From: Undaria pinnatifida
Lineage: Eukaryota > Sar > Phaeophyceae > Laminariales > Alariaceae
Length of the DNA stretch: 64,000 nt
Reading direction: 5' to 3'
NCBI GenBank assembly: GCA_012845835.1
Contig: JABAKD010000016.1
Location: forward strand, 13,055,507 to 13,119,506
Positions 1 to 12,700 of this stretch are shown here, piece after piece. The position numbers were made by a program, and so were the translations under genes. The notes under the pieces were generated by a model that saw only the letters and a program-made list of their open reading frames with translations, ran no database searches and was not told the origin of the DNA. Position 1 is the first letter of the stretch, and each line of letters begins with the position of its first letter.

Positions 1-620
1 ACAAAATCGAGCGGGGGAAAAGGGGTGCATGGCGAACTTACGCGGGTGTATTTGTGTAAAGAGTGGACACCCCGGCCGTTTTGGCCGAGATGGCCGTTAC
101 CGGCTAGCTCAACCCCGTTCCGGGAGGGCCGGGGCAAGTTACAGGAACATGGCCATTGTATAGCAAGTGAACGCAGGAAGGAGATAACTGTAACTGCTAT
201 TGGCTGAATCCACCGTTAACGGGTACAAGATACAACTAGTTGTCGTCGCACGAATCACTATCAATAACTGGCCACACCAACCACTACTATTAAAAAGGCG
301 CCCAAACAAAAAACGACTACAAATCAACAATTGTTCGGTATATCAACCATGACACGCTACAGCAACCCCGTTTAGCACCACGCTTCCGCCATGGGGGACA
401 GAACACTAGGAGTTAGACTAGCATATAATAATGTTAGGACTTGGAAATGGGTTAAATTCCTGTATAACCGTTATATCGGTTACAAACACTCAGTACAGGT
501 TTTATCAACCAGTGTTGATTTGATCCACAAATGCCGGGGACACCAACCGTTGTCGGGCACAACAACTACTACAGAACTTGGAGGGGAGTTCGTAAATAGC
601 CCGGCAGGCATCAACCCCAC
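1..620. other. Intron/unassigned sequence at left edge
   Basis: On the gene model this is intron after exon 11. I see no exon, repeat or mobile-element signature here. The only open frames are short and lack splice context. Confidence 0.4.
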
Positions 621-733
621 CTGAAGAAGGCCGTCTCTTGTTTGTCTGCCCAGTCGCATGCGAAATTCTGGAAGTTTTCTTGCGTGAACAAGTCCCGCGG
701 CTCCTCGATGGTCAACTCGCCCTCCTTGTTCAC
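621..733 (-). CDS. GT90-like gene, exon 11 (FFR motif)
   Basis: 113 bp between TTTCTAG|GTG and TTCTTCAG|GTGGGG. It encodes VNKEGELTIEEPRDLFTQEN, a short aromatic stretch, then CDWADKQETAFF plus a split Arg. W-x-x-K-x-x-x-F-F-R is the classic donor-sugar-site motif of GT90 (normally FFRG). The following exon, expected to start with G, is not visible in bases 1-620 and probably lies outside the window. Confidence 0.74.
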
Positions 734-3700
734 CTAGAAATAGAGGCACCCAGTATATACACCGGTTCATAATTATACAAACAAGGCAAAAAAACATTGG
801 TCAAGGAAAAAAAAAAACAAGCCCGAATCCTGAGTGTGCTGGATGTCTCGAACGGGCATTGATAAACGAAAAAACCGGCTAAAAGACAACACACAAAATA
901 AACAGGGAGATGTGTAGGTAAAGTACCAGGTTCTCTACCCAACTTCCCGGAAGGATCGTTCAGCGTCGGTTTCGCCGTTTGTCGAGGTCGAACTTCGTTC
1001 ATCGTACTAAAGTGGGGCGCTCCCAAAAGAGCCGGCACGTGCAAGCCCAACGTACCGGCACCATTCGGGGAACCGGCACTATGAGGAATAAAGGTTCCAG
1101 TCGCGCCAAGCGATTTGACCGGTACTATATAGAGCAGTCACACTATTCAACCGGTACCATTGGGAGCCCCCCACGGTACTGTGGCCGTTTACGTTCCTGG
1201 ATGATGTGCTGTTGTTGCCCGGCACATGTGAATTGCCCGTGGACAAGTTATAGGTGACGACCTACCAAAGCACCATGGAACGCAAGGCAATATATCCCCC
1301 TGTCCTCATTTCGTTCTCGTTTGGGTGAAGTCGTGCTCGATTTTTCACCAAAACTGGCGGGCACTCCAAGCTATCAAGCCAAGAGAAAATAGAAGTATCA
1401 CAGACGTTGAGTGTTACCGGGGGTTCCTCCTCTCAAACAAGTAAGTACATCAGTAAGTGCCGTACACACTTCCGACTTAAATCTAACAGAGTCAGACAAC
1501 ATTTATTACTAGATCGCTCCTTACATTCACAAAACGTAACAGAAGTGAACAAGGACACTACGCAGCTTTCAACGCTTGAGTATCGGCCAAATTGGTCCAA
1601 GTCATAGCTAAGGAATCTGCAATAACTAAATATATATGTTCACCGCCGACACAAAAAAATGGCTGTTATAGAGCGCTGTCTGTACCTGCAGGGGGGGGGG
1701 GGGGGGGGGGGGGGGGTGCCAGCGCTACAGCATCAACCACTGTCGACCACGAACGTTCGTCGCTAGAACAGAAGAAACCTCCGTCTCAGTCAACTTCCTT
1801 TTCAGTCAAAGGGCACCACAATTAGCCAGCACGGGAACTAAGGGGAGGATACGACGATAAAGAAATAAAACTCCCAGCGTTCTAAATATTGCCTGGTGGC
1901 TAAAGGTCTTCGGGAAAACCTTGCCCGTAGCGGCTTCCCAGTCTTCGGACGTAGGGAACGGGATGTCAGCAAATCTGTACTCGGAACAGCACACACGCAA
2001 GACAGCGGCCGGAGGGGAAGCGGGCAGGGAGGAGGGAGGGGGACAAATTATTGCTTCCACTCTCGTCTCACTCTCCGTTTCGACCAGCAGAACCCAAGAG
2101 CACCCCGGGCGTTGAGGACGATTCCATGTTTCAGGCGGAATGTTGTTGGAAAGTTACGAATGATCTCCGCGATTCGTCGCAAGAATCAGGCAGGTGCTTG
2201 TTGTGACCGTGTTGAGGCTCAGCGTCAACAACAACTTCTGGACAACGACAGATACGATGTGTGATCGTCATTAAAACGGTTGCCGGTGAAACGGTCGTCT
2301 GGCGACGGTCGTCTCGCAACCGCACCAGGCTATGTGTAATCAGACAACGGTCATCAGGCAACGGCCATCTGACAATGACGGTCTGGCAACGATCACCTGG
2401 CAACGGCCATCTGAAAACGATCATCTGGCCACGGTTGTATCTACAATCGTATCAAGATGCCCATTATTAAACAACGGCCATCGGGCAACGATCAATTGGC
2501 AGCGATCAATTGGCAACGACTAACTCGCAACGACCATTCTAGCAACGGCCATATCAAGGGTCGTATCAACGTGCCAATTATTTGACAACGGCCATCTGGC
2601 AACGACCATATTGCAACGGCCACCTCAACCGTCGGAGTTCCCTTCTATTAATAAAACTGCACAAAAATTCCCCCCAAACTCGAAATAGGTTGTCCCAGAT
2701 AAGTGGGTGCATTTCTAAGCGGTCAAGACGCCCTCCTTGTGCGCCATACCTCTCCGAACAGTAGAAGCTGACGATGGGCGTGAAAACCGGATATCGGTGT
2801 CTCTTGAGCGGTACATCTTGGTCAGGGTCGCTGGAGGCCGAGCATGGAAAATCAGCGTCAAAATCAGGAGGCGGGGAGGCGGGATGAGACCAGTGTGAGT
2901 CAGCTTGGAGAATGACACATAAACTCATCGGCAAAGACGTAGCGGCTCCGACAAATTCAAAACAAAAACAAAACGGAAGTATCACGCTGACGAGTTCGTA
3001 GGTTGCTACGAGAAACAAAGAAGAACGGCTGAAGCAATACAACCGCACGGCCCGGCCGAGCTCCCACTCGTTCGTGTATCCCAACTCACGCCAACAAAAC
3101 GCTGGCAGCCTTCGAGTCGCTAAAGCCGGCTCCAACCTAATAGAAGAGTTCAAACAACTTAATACTCCGGAGTATATTGGAGTGTGTGCGAAAATACGTT
3201 TTTGGACATTTACTTTCCTTCCCCTTAAAAAAGTGAATCGCCTTCCCAAGATTTAGGTGTGTTTGCGCTAGAGGTAAAAAAACCCCTGCAGGTGACGCCT
3301 CCGAAACTGAGGAGGGATGTGGGGATGTGCGGCAACGTGGCAAACCAAAAAAAGAAGCGAAAACAAAAAAACAGCGTACAGGGTACTTACGAGTAGCAAC
3401 GGCAGCCCAGCAACGATTCACAAACAGCTAAACCACTGCGCCGCCCGCTGCTATCCCACGACGGCAAGCCGCAGCACAGCTATCATAGCGGCAGCTAGCG
3501 GCAGCATCAGCTTGAGCGACAAAAACGAACAGCACCAGCACCACCACGAGCAGCAGCACCACCACCAACAGCTTCCATTTAGGCCTTTTTCGATTTTGGG
3601 GCCGACTATTCTTCTCGTCGCTACTGCTGCTGCTGCTGCTGATGCTGCTGCTGCTGCTGCTGCTGCGCTCGGCATACGCGCGCCCCCGCGCCGGCGCGCT

Positions 3701-6700
3701 CTGCTCCGAGCACGCCCGGCGCCCCGACATTTAGACCGTAGGGGCGCGCCGCCGCCACCGCTGCTGCTGCCGCTCTATCGCAGCGTGGTGAAATTTACAC
3801 GAACGAGCGGTCATCATGCTGTCACGAGAACGAGTACGAGTAGTCCATTCTGGAACGACGCATCCTGACACCTAGCGGGCGAGGGCGTACCGTAGCATCG
3901 GGCCGCCTGCAGTCTGCCGGCGGCCCTTTGGCACACCCCAACGCCGCTCGTCCGCGGCATACTCCAGCTACTACACCTCTCGAGCCTTTGTGCTCCAAGC
4001 GGTTGTCTTGTTGAGTACCGGTATACAGCAAGCAGCGCAGGTGGTGCGTGCGAGGCATGGAAGATGTTCGGTGATTATAAGCTAATGATCTTGATGCTAC
4101 GCCTACGCGTTATGCTCGAGGTACCCTCCTGATCCTCCGGAGCTCCTTGCGTTGTGTCGCGACAACAGCGTGGTGCTTTTGGTCCTGATTGGGATGCTAT
4201 AGACCCGTGCATAAACGTTCTGCCTCGGATATATGCTCGGTGCGTCGTAGACAAATAAAACAGAGAGACAAAATTTACCGTAGCTTTTGCTCAAAAACTT
4301 TCTTTCGATAAGGTAAATGTTTGCCGTTTTTTCAGAAATTTACCGCAGATCTTGCCTTCGGGACAATTTTTGAAGAAGAAACTTGAAAAAAAAGTATTTT
4401 CGCAAACACTCCATTGCTTGGGCGTCAGCGGCAATTTTCAACATCAGCTTTTACTTCAACGCAAGCGTTAAATTCAATTTCCCAGCTGCAACTTCACCTT
4501 CTCAGTTTCAACTTCAACCTCAACGTCAGGTGCAAAAAAAAACTTTTATTCAACTTCAAGTTCAATCTTATCTTCAACTCCATCAAAGTCAGCTTCAACG
4601 CTAACTTCAGCTTCAACATCAACTCCCCAGCTTCAATTTTACCTTCTACGTTTCAACTTCAACCTCAACGTCAGGTGTAAAAAACAATATTACATTCAAC
4701 TCCATCAATATCAGCTTCAATGCTAACTCCAGCTTCAACTTTAAATAAAAATCCAACGAAATCTTTTCAATTGAGCTGTTGTCGGTCATAGTATTGGTGA
4801 AGAACAGAATGAAGAGACGGGAACGCCTTCCTGTGCTTGCGGCAACCTCTCAAACAGCCAAGCACCACCTGGGTTCTAGAAAACCCTCCCCAGACAAGAA
4901 AGGGTAAAATACAACTTCAACTACAACGCCAACTGCCGCGTCAGCTTCAAACTTAAGTACTGTTATCGCTAGGATTTCGCGCACACGACATTCATAACTG
5001 CTGTCAACTTGTGGTAGTAGCAGTTATTGGTAGATGGTGAACGAAAATAGTATTACAGTAGTTGTTGTTGCCACGTCGCCTGGCTCGAGGTCACACGACA
5101 GGCTCCAATGACCAGGGCTTGCCATGAGCCGGCGCCGGTGGGTCGGCCCGGCCCATTAAATTTTCATTTTTGATGGGCGGCGGCCCGGCCTGGCCCATCA
5201 AAGTTTCATCTGATGGGCCGCGACCCGGCCCGGCCCATCACTTATCAACATTTCACGGCCAGGCCCGGCCCCCCAATTTTTCAAATGTCTCGGCCCGGCT
5301 CGGCCCGGCCCACGACATTGGCAGCGAGGTCCATGAGACCCCACCTCTATATGGGCCGGCCCTCTATTTTTTGTGGGCCGGACCGGCCATGTGTTGTCCC
5401 GTGCTAAAAGGTGCATGCTGACGTGTTTGTGGATTTTTTTTACATCTTATTTTTTTTCCTTCTGGATTCCGTGGGCCAGCTGCATGCGGCCCATGAGGCA
5501 TACATACCCACTCGATCCCACACCAAGCTCCACTAACGGCCCGGTCCAATCGCTGCTGTCTCGACTGGTGGACCACCTCCTGCTGCTGCTGCTGCTGCGG
5601 AGCTCGCAGCAGCAGCAGCAGCGCACCGCCCTGATGCTTCAACAACACCAGGTACATGCTGCAACAACACCTGCTGCTGCAATACCCTACCTGCTTGCTA
5701 TCCACCTGTGATCCGAAGAGAGCAAAGATAAAGCCAGTGTGCTTTTGGCGGGGGCTTCGCATGCTACAGCAGCAGTCCTCGCTCCCGATTCCAAAACGGC
5801 ACACACGAAGGCGACCGTCGCTGCAACGCTCGGTCAGAAGATGCCTCCTGTCACCAAGTTTTCACCGGCGGTTCAGTCTGGACAAAGCCACGGCAAAACC
5901 GTCAAAATATGCTGCCTAGGTCACAGAGACGCCAACGATTGTCGTCTGTCCGCCCACGACGGCACCAAGGCTTTGATTGGACATTCGGACAAGGGCCACG
6001 AAGCACAGTGGAAGTTGGATCTCGCTGATAGTAGCAGATAAGCGCAGGCGAAGAGTTAACACGCAAAATCGCTCTTGTAGATATACTGCTGTAACTCTCG
6101 TGTAGTATGCACAGCAGTATGTGGAGCGAGCGTGTACCTCATACTTTTGCTTACTCAAAGGGAAGGCTGCACTCGGGCTGCCTGTTGGTGTATTACTGGT
6201 AAAACTGGTATTACTGCTGGCTGTGTCCCATTTTTCATATCTCATGGGCCGCGACCCGGGCCGGCCCGTGAAATAACATGGGCCGCCTCGTGGGCAGGGC
6301 GGACGTCGGATACTACTATTAATAGTCGCAGTAGAACACCACTTCTCCATGGCCCGCCGCCCAGGCCGGCTCGTGAAAACACGTGGGCCGCGTCGTGGGC
6401 AAGGGGAAGCGGCCCACGTAGATGCCCACATCTCCTGGGCCGCGGCCCGGGCGGCCCATCAGATTTCGAGAAGATGGGCCGTAACCCTGGCCCGACCCGG
6501 CCCATCAGATTTTGAGATGATGGGCCGTAGCCCTGGCCCGGCCGAGCCCATCGCATTTCACTATCTTACAGCCTGGTCCGGCCCGGCCCATCATTTTTTC
6601 AAATATTCTCGGCCCGTCCCGGCCGGGCCCAGTCCGACCCATCACGTGTCCAAAAGACTCGGTCCGGCCCGGCCCGGATCATAATAACTTTCAGGTCGAC

Positions 6701-9700
6701 CCGGCCCGGCCCCCGCCCGGACTATCGGCCCATGGCAAGCCCTGTCAGTAACAACAAACATTATCGCTGCCTAATAAGAAATAACGTGTTTAACGAGGGT
6801 ACCAGCAGCGGCACAGCAGGAGCGACAATAGCAGCGACAGCAGGGGTGGTGAAAAGTGGACGGATACAGTTGCTATCGTCACGTCGCTAGCCCGAGATCA
6901 CACGAAGTGGACGGATATAGGTGTTATTGTCACGTCGCTGGCCCGAGATCACACGACAGGCTCCAAAAACTACTGGCAATAATGCTCAGCAGCAGCAACA
7001 GCAGCAGCAGCAGCAGCAGCGGCAGAAGCGGTGGCGACCGCGGCCGTGGGCCAACAACGAAAGCGTACAAAGCAGCAGCGCAAAAAAAACAGGGACACAA
7101 AAACCTTCCAAAGCATCGGAAAACGCCTTCCATGTATGTTAACAACCGTTACGGCGGGCGGCGGACGTTCCAGGCGCTTTGAACGCGGTCTCTGTCTTTT
7201 AGCGCGGTGTAAATAGAAAGTCGCATTCGCTCATTACTCAAACCTCAGCTTCAGCTTCAACGTCAGCTTCGATGTCAGCTTCAGCTTCAACATCAACGTA
7301 CCGAGCATCCTTGTCGTAGACTAAGCCATACGGCTCCACCGGCTAGAACCAGCTCGGGTTGAACTTCGGCTCCGGGTAGTCCCCCTTGTTGAACAACTCG
7401 TAGTCTGTGATTGCCGAAATCCCTAAACAGCAACACTGCTTCATGGAAACTAAAACGCCCCCAAACTACCGAGCATCACATTGCTAATTCAACTTCAACG
7501 CCAAGTGCATTCAACTTCAACATCAGCTTCGACGTTAGCATGAGATGCAACGTTAACGTACCGATCATCCTTGTCGTAGATGAAGCCATTACTGGAATAT
7601 GGACTTTACAGTCGACTAGTATCTACCAGGTAGTCATTTTTCAGTCACTACGCATGAGTGCACTGAGTATCTTATTCTAGATGCGGAGAAATACAATGAG
7701 CGGCGAAACCCGCCTTGTTACTTCTCGCCGGTGTATTTTATAATCAAGTTGCAACTAGCTTTACACCATAAGTATCGGGGAACGTTGCAAGGAACACTAC
7801 AAGGAACGTTTCTATAGGACGGTTTGTCGGCCAGCATGACAACCCGTAGGGTACATACTGAAGTATTATGCCCGTAGCATGGGCATTGTCCCGTCAACAT
7901 CAGGTGGCGGTCAACCCCACCTCGATCACTCTCTTCGCCTTCTCCCCGTATCTCCATTCTTTCTCTCAAGCGCCTCGTCCCAAACTATACTATCTTGTTT
8001 CTACAGGTGGTCTTCACAGACACTCGGTGCCAACCAGTGAAGCTCGAATCACAGAGACAACAGCCTCAGCACGCATCGTTGTATAAACCATAAGGCCCCA
8101 CCGGCTTAAGCGGGCTCGGGTTGAACCTCAGCTGCGGGTAGCCCCTCTTGTTGACAACAAACTCGCAGTCTGTGATTGTGGAAATAGCTAAAACAGCAAA
8201 ACTGCCGTGTAAACAAAAATACTTTCCGGAATGGGGACGATCATTTACAACTTCAACGTAAACGCCAACTGCGCTCAAGATTCAACAGCAGCTTCGACGT
8301 CAACATGAGCTGCAAATTCAACGTACCGGTCGTCCTTGTCGTAGATGAAACCGTAGGGCTCCACCGGTTTGAGCGAGCTCGGGTTGAACTTCAGCTGCGG
8401 GTAATCTCTCTTGTTGATGAAAAACTCGCAGTCCGCAATGTCCCTCTCCGCACAGGCCTGCTCCAGCAGATCTCTCAGGGGGGAAACAAAGTGATCCCCC
8501 CAGTACTACCAATGTCCAGCAAAAGAAGTTGAAGACAAGACACGGCGTGGGAAAGACGGCCAGGCAAATCGTATGGAAACCCGAGGCTTATATTAGAGGG
8601 TCGGCGATCGAACAGGCGGACCTCGGCGTAACAGGTAGGGGTAGGGAGATATCAGGAACCTCTCAGGTGGAGAAACGAAGTGATCCCCCCCGGTACTACC
8701 AATGTCTGCAACCAAAGCAATGGCAAAAACAAAATAAGACATGTTTCCAACAAAAGTAACCTCATCAAAGACATCCAACTAGTGCGAGCATAGAGCTTGC
8801 ATCTCTATAGGATGAAGAATCGGCACGTACACCGGATGTGCTTGATTTCGATGGGAAAAATTAACGGTTTAAAGTGAAGAATACGCAGTCAAAAGACATC
8901 GGAAAGATGGCGGGGAGGGCATCGTATGGGAAACCGAGGCGTTTCTTAGAGGGTGCGCGAGCGAGCATGCGGAGGGGGTAGGAGGGGGGGTGGGGGGTGG
9001 TTCCGCTTTCTGTAGCAGTTACACAAAACAATCAGGAACCATCGCCCTGTCGCCTTCACCGGCTCCCCTCCCGTCGCCGCACCTCCAACGCAACGCACCT
9101 TCACGGGAGCTAATCGTAGCTACCAGGCATTAATACTAGTTACGAAGCAGGGAGCTGGAGCTGGAGACGAAAGTGGGAAGATGATACACAGGATGAAAAA
9201 CAAAAAAAGTTCGTGAAACTGGAAAGCGGAGTGATGGGCACAGCAGCACAATAAAGTACCGGGCAACCGCAGGAGCGGTGCCGCTAAAAAAAAACCGGCC
9301 CTGTGACAGCAGCGCTTCTCGTCCTGTGGGATTTAAACGTCCCCGAAATAAGTACACACAGAATTAGGGGCTGCATTTTCGTCTCTTTGCTCTGTTCCTC
9401 CCCCCTACGACTACCTCGTACATCTGCAGCTGCTGCTACTACGGCACAAGAAAAAAAATGTCTCCAAAAAGGGGTGGTTCCAGCGCACGAAGCAAAAACC
9501 CCGACGCCCAGCGCACCTGGCTGTGAAGCTCCCTCGGGCGCTGGTGCTCGTTACAGATGATGTTGCCGTTGGCCCACCATTTATCGATGCCCTTGATGAT
9601 GTTTTCCTGCTCACGCATTTTTAAGCCACAGCACACACGCACGCCAGGACCAGCAGAAGGAGCAAAAAAAAGAATACAAATTTATAGCGCTGAGATGCGC

Positions 9701-12700
9701 GCACGCGCGGACCAAACTAGAGGCACGAAAAACAGAAAACAAGGGAGGCCAAACACCATACGGGCGACAAACTGCTGTTGACAAGGATACCGGTTTCATA
9801 TTCAAAACACCGCCGTAGTCTCAGTGCATCAGCGCTGGAGTCGAACTTGATGGCTATATCTCGCCGGCTCTGCGGTCGACGTCAGCACTTGCACCACCCG
9901 TCACCCCCGCGTGTACGGCGGCGGCGGTGATGGCGGCCGAAGCAGGCGAAAGACGGACGGACACTCCGCCCACGCTGCTATCCTACATCAGGGTTCCGGG
10001 CCGTTGAAATTCGCCGTTCCTCGTAACACTCCTATACACTATTGCTCACATGAAATTCATTCCGCCTCCGTTTTTTTACCACGGGGAGGATAATAATCAT
10101 CCCCATTTTTAATATAATTACAGACAAGCGATCGCAAAATGCCTACCTCGTGTCATCACCGGTAACCAACAGGCCCAGGTCAAGGTAACTGCTATCCCTT
10201 AAAAATGCGGCCGCCGTTGTCGAAGACAGCATTAGACCTTCCCCCATTCAACCCCCTAGGAGCGCATAATTCGTTTTCTTGTCGCCTGTGCAATTTCACC
10301 ACGTTTCCCATGCGCCAAGTTTTCGCATGGCAGCGGCATTCTTCCACCTAGAAGCTCGCGCTACATACTGATGTGGTGTACGCCTACTGTAGTGCAGTAG
10401 GTTTTGCGCTACTGCTGCAGTGCAGAAGGTCTGCTGCCGTACAGTAGGATATACTTGCCTTCCTGTAATTTTCCTCTTTTTTGCGGTAGTAGTCGGGCAG
10501 GCTCTCCTCTTTCACCCCCAACCTGTTGCGGCAGCCGCAGGAACAGGAGCAGCAGGAGCAGCGTAGCAGTAGCACCAACAGTAACGCCACCAAAAATGAG
10601 AGGAAACCTAATCACAATTGATCAATTGGCACTCGGCGACAGTTGAACACGCATTTCGCATTCGGAGGTACATGTACACAGCGGACCACGCCATGGCGCT
10701 GCGGGGGCCAGGTGAGACTTGATAATTGTACCTCCCCCACAATCCCCTTTTAAAACCGGCGAAAAGAGGGTCGAGGCAGCCGCCCCCGCGGAGGGTATGC
10801 GACATAACAACAACAACAACAACGACAACGACAACGACAGCAGCAACAACAACGACAACAACAACGACAACGACAACAGCAACAGCAGCAGCAGCAGCAC
10901 CACCACCACCACTGGCAACAGCAACAACGACAACAACAGCAACAGCAACAACAGCAACAACGACAACAACCAACAACAGCAACAACAACAGCAACAGCAA
11001 CAAACAAACAACAGCAACAACAACAACATCTACCGCAGAGCAGGGTTCCGAGAAAAACAAGAAACGGATACGTGTCTCCCGCAACGCATTCGTCGTTACG
11101 GCAATAGAGGACGTCTGCAACCCTTATTCCGGGGACAAGCTAATTAGACTAGTAACCTTGCATATTTTCATTTTGGCGGGAAAGCGTACCTTGTACTTCG
11201 GCGATTTCAACAGTAGCTTGTATTTCGTGTCAGACTGGTACCAGATAGCAGTCAAACGGGCTACAAAGCATAGGCCCCCCTTGTTGAATCAACCGACTGC
11301 ACAGAGCGCGGTGTAAGCTATACTTCGTTTCGCCTATCACTCTGGATGGAAATGTAAGGACCGCTTCGATATCCATATCAATACGCCAACGGCTCTTACA
11401 TTTCCGTCGAAAGTGCTACCGTGGTACAGTAGTAGTGGGACCGATATAAGGCGGTGTAGTGCGAAGGAATTTTCACCGCCTTATACGGGAGAGGCCGCCT
11501 TATTCGATACAGGGCCGATGATCGCCCTATTAAGGGTCTACTATTAACTCTATAGTGCAGTAACCGACCGGGTCAATACTGCGTTTCATTGTACAGTACA
11601 GCGTGCTACCGACCCGACCACCAGAGAAGAGCAGACAGGTGCGCACGCACTTTGTAGTCATGGAATACAATACTTTCTTCAAGCTGAATACAGCAGAGCC
11701 CGCTGCAGACGCCCCGTTCAGGGTTGCGTCTGCAAGCGGATTTAGGCCGCCTTGTCTCGACTGGCCGCTTTATTCTGACCGCCTTTTACCGGCCCAACTA
11801 TTACGGAGGACGATAGTAAATAGGACCAAATATTGTTAGTAAAAATAGATGAATATATAGGTTTTTGTGTCCACCGTAGGTCCTATTTACTAGGGTCCCC
11901 CGTAATAGTGTGTGTCATACATCAAACGAAGCCAGCATGTCACACTCACGCTCCATCCCAGTCGTTGGTGTAGTCCTTGTTGGCGAAGGGGGCAAAAACC
12001 ACCAGTTTCTTGTTGCGAATCACCACCAAGATACCGCAGCGCATGTGGTGGAACAGGTACCTGGTGCAGCCAAAAACAATCGGGAGGCGAGGGGCGACGA
12101 GGGAGCTTCTTTCACGCCCTACTGTTCGGGTGTTAGAGGGTAACGCTGTTTGTCAAGTAAGATGTTAACAGGGTTTTAGTCCGCTGGATTCTTGGGAAGA
12201 GGATAACCGACGGCCTTGCCAACCGGAGCCTTACAACACTATCCCCTACGTTACGAGGGGTATTCTTTCACGGCCTATCCCCGCTTTACCCTATTGAGAG
12301 TCTATATATACCTGCTTGAGGCCTCTCTACCAGGTATATCTTTTCGAGGCCTAGGTATAGAAGCCACAAACACGACAAGTGAGGGCGGTGTTATCAACCA
12401 TCGAGTGTGAGAACGCGCAGTGTAGTCCGGGTACAGGGTGTATCATCCCCGAACCCAGCAAGCTCAGCGTGCATTGTGTGACCAACGCGCTATGTATGAT
12501 CATCACGACTACTTTCGTCATTGTTTCCTCCTCAAGTGACCAAAACCTACCAGGTGAATAACACTGATAGAAATGTATACTGCACCGTTGACCGTTTTAG
12601 AACTGAACCCTTGTTTTTTCGACAGACTACCTGGGATTCCTGTGGATTTCCCCCCCCGTTGTTTTAGAGGATCAACCATCTCTAGGCTGCATTTTTCTTA

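Larger units (their letters stand above)
5113..6744. mobile_element. Non-autonomous hAT-like DNA transposon with GGCCCGGCCC subterminal arrays
   Basis: The left end starts CAGGGCTTGCCATG and the right end is its exact reverse complement, CATGGCAAGCCCTG. CAGGG termini are typical of hAT transposons. Flanking 8-mers (CCAATGAC and TCAGTAAC) match at five of eight positions, a possible eroded 8-bp target duplication. Both subterminal regions (about 5130-5400 and 6240-6730) are dense with GGGCCGGGCC...ATCA units in both orientations, like clustered transposase-binding sites. No transposase open frame is present. The element lies in the 5.5-kb intron between exons 8 and 9 of the GT90-like gene. Confidence 0.62.

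Noticed and set aside
18..330. Short frames at the left edge as candidates for the next GT90 exon
   Set aside because: None begins with the base needed to complete the split Arg or encodes the expected Gly-rich donor-site continuation.
621..733. Reading exon 11 as a haem peroxidase fragment (D-W-A-x-K-x-x-x-F-F)
   Set aside because: The resemblance is short; upstream phase-linked exons with NKRD and DIPFPT fit GT90 instead.
10608..11316. Overlapping frames of 85-196 codons rich in Asn/Gln, Thr, Val or Leu
   Set aside because: All six frames are open because the DNA is a triplet repeat; none has non-repeat domain content, and the region is intronic in the GT90-like gene.
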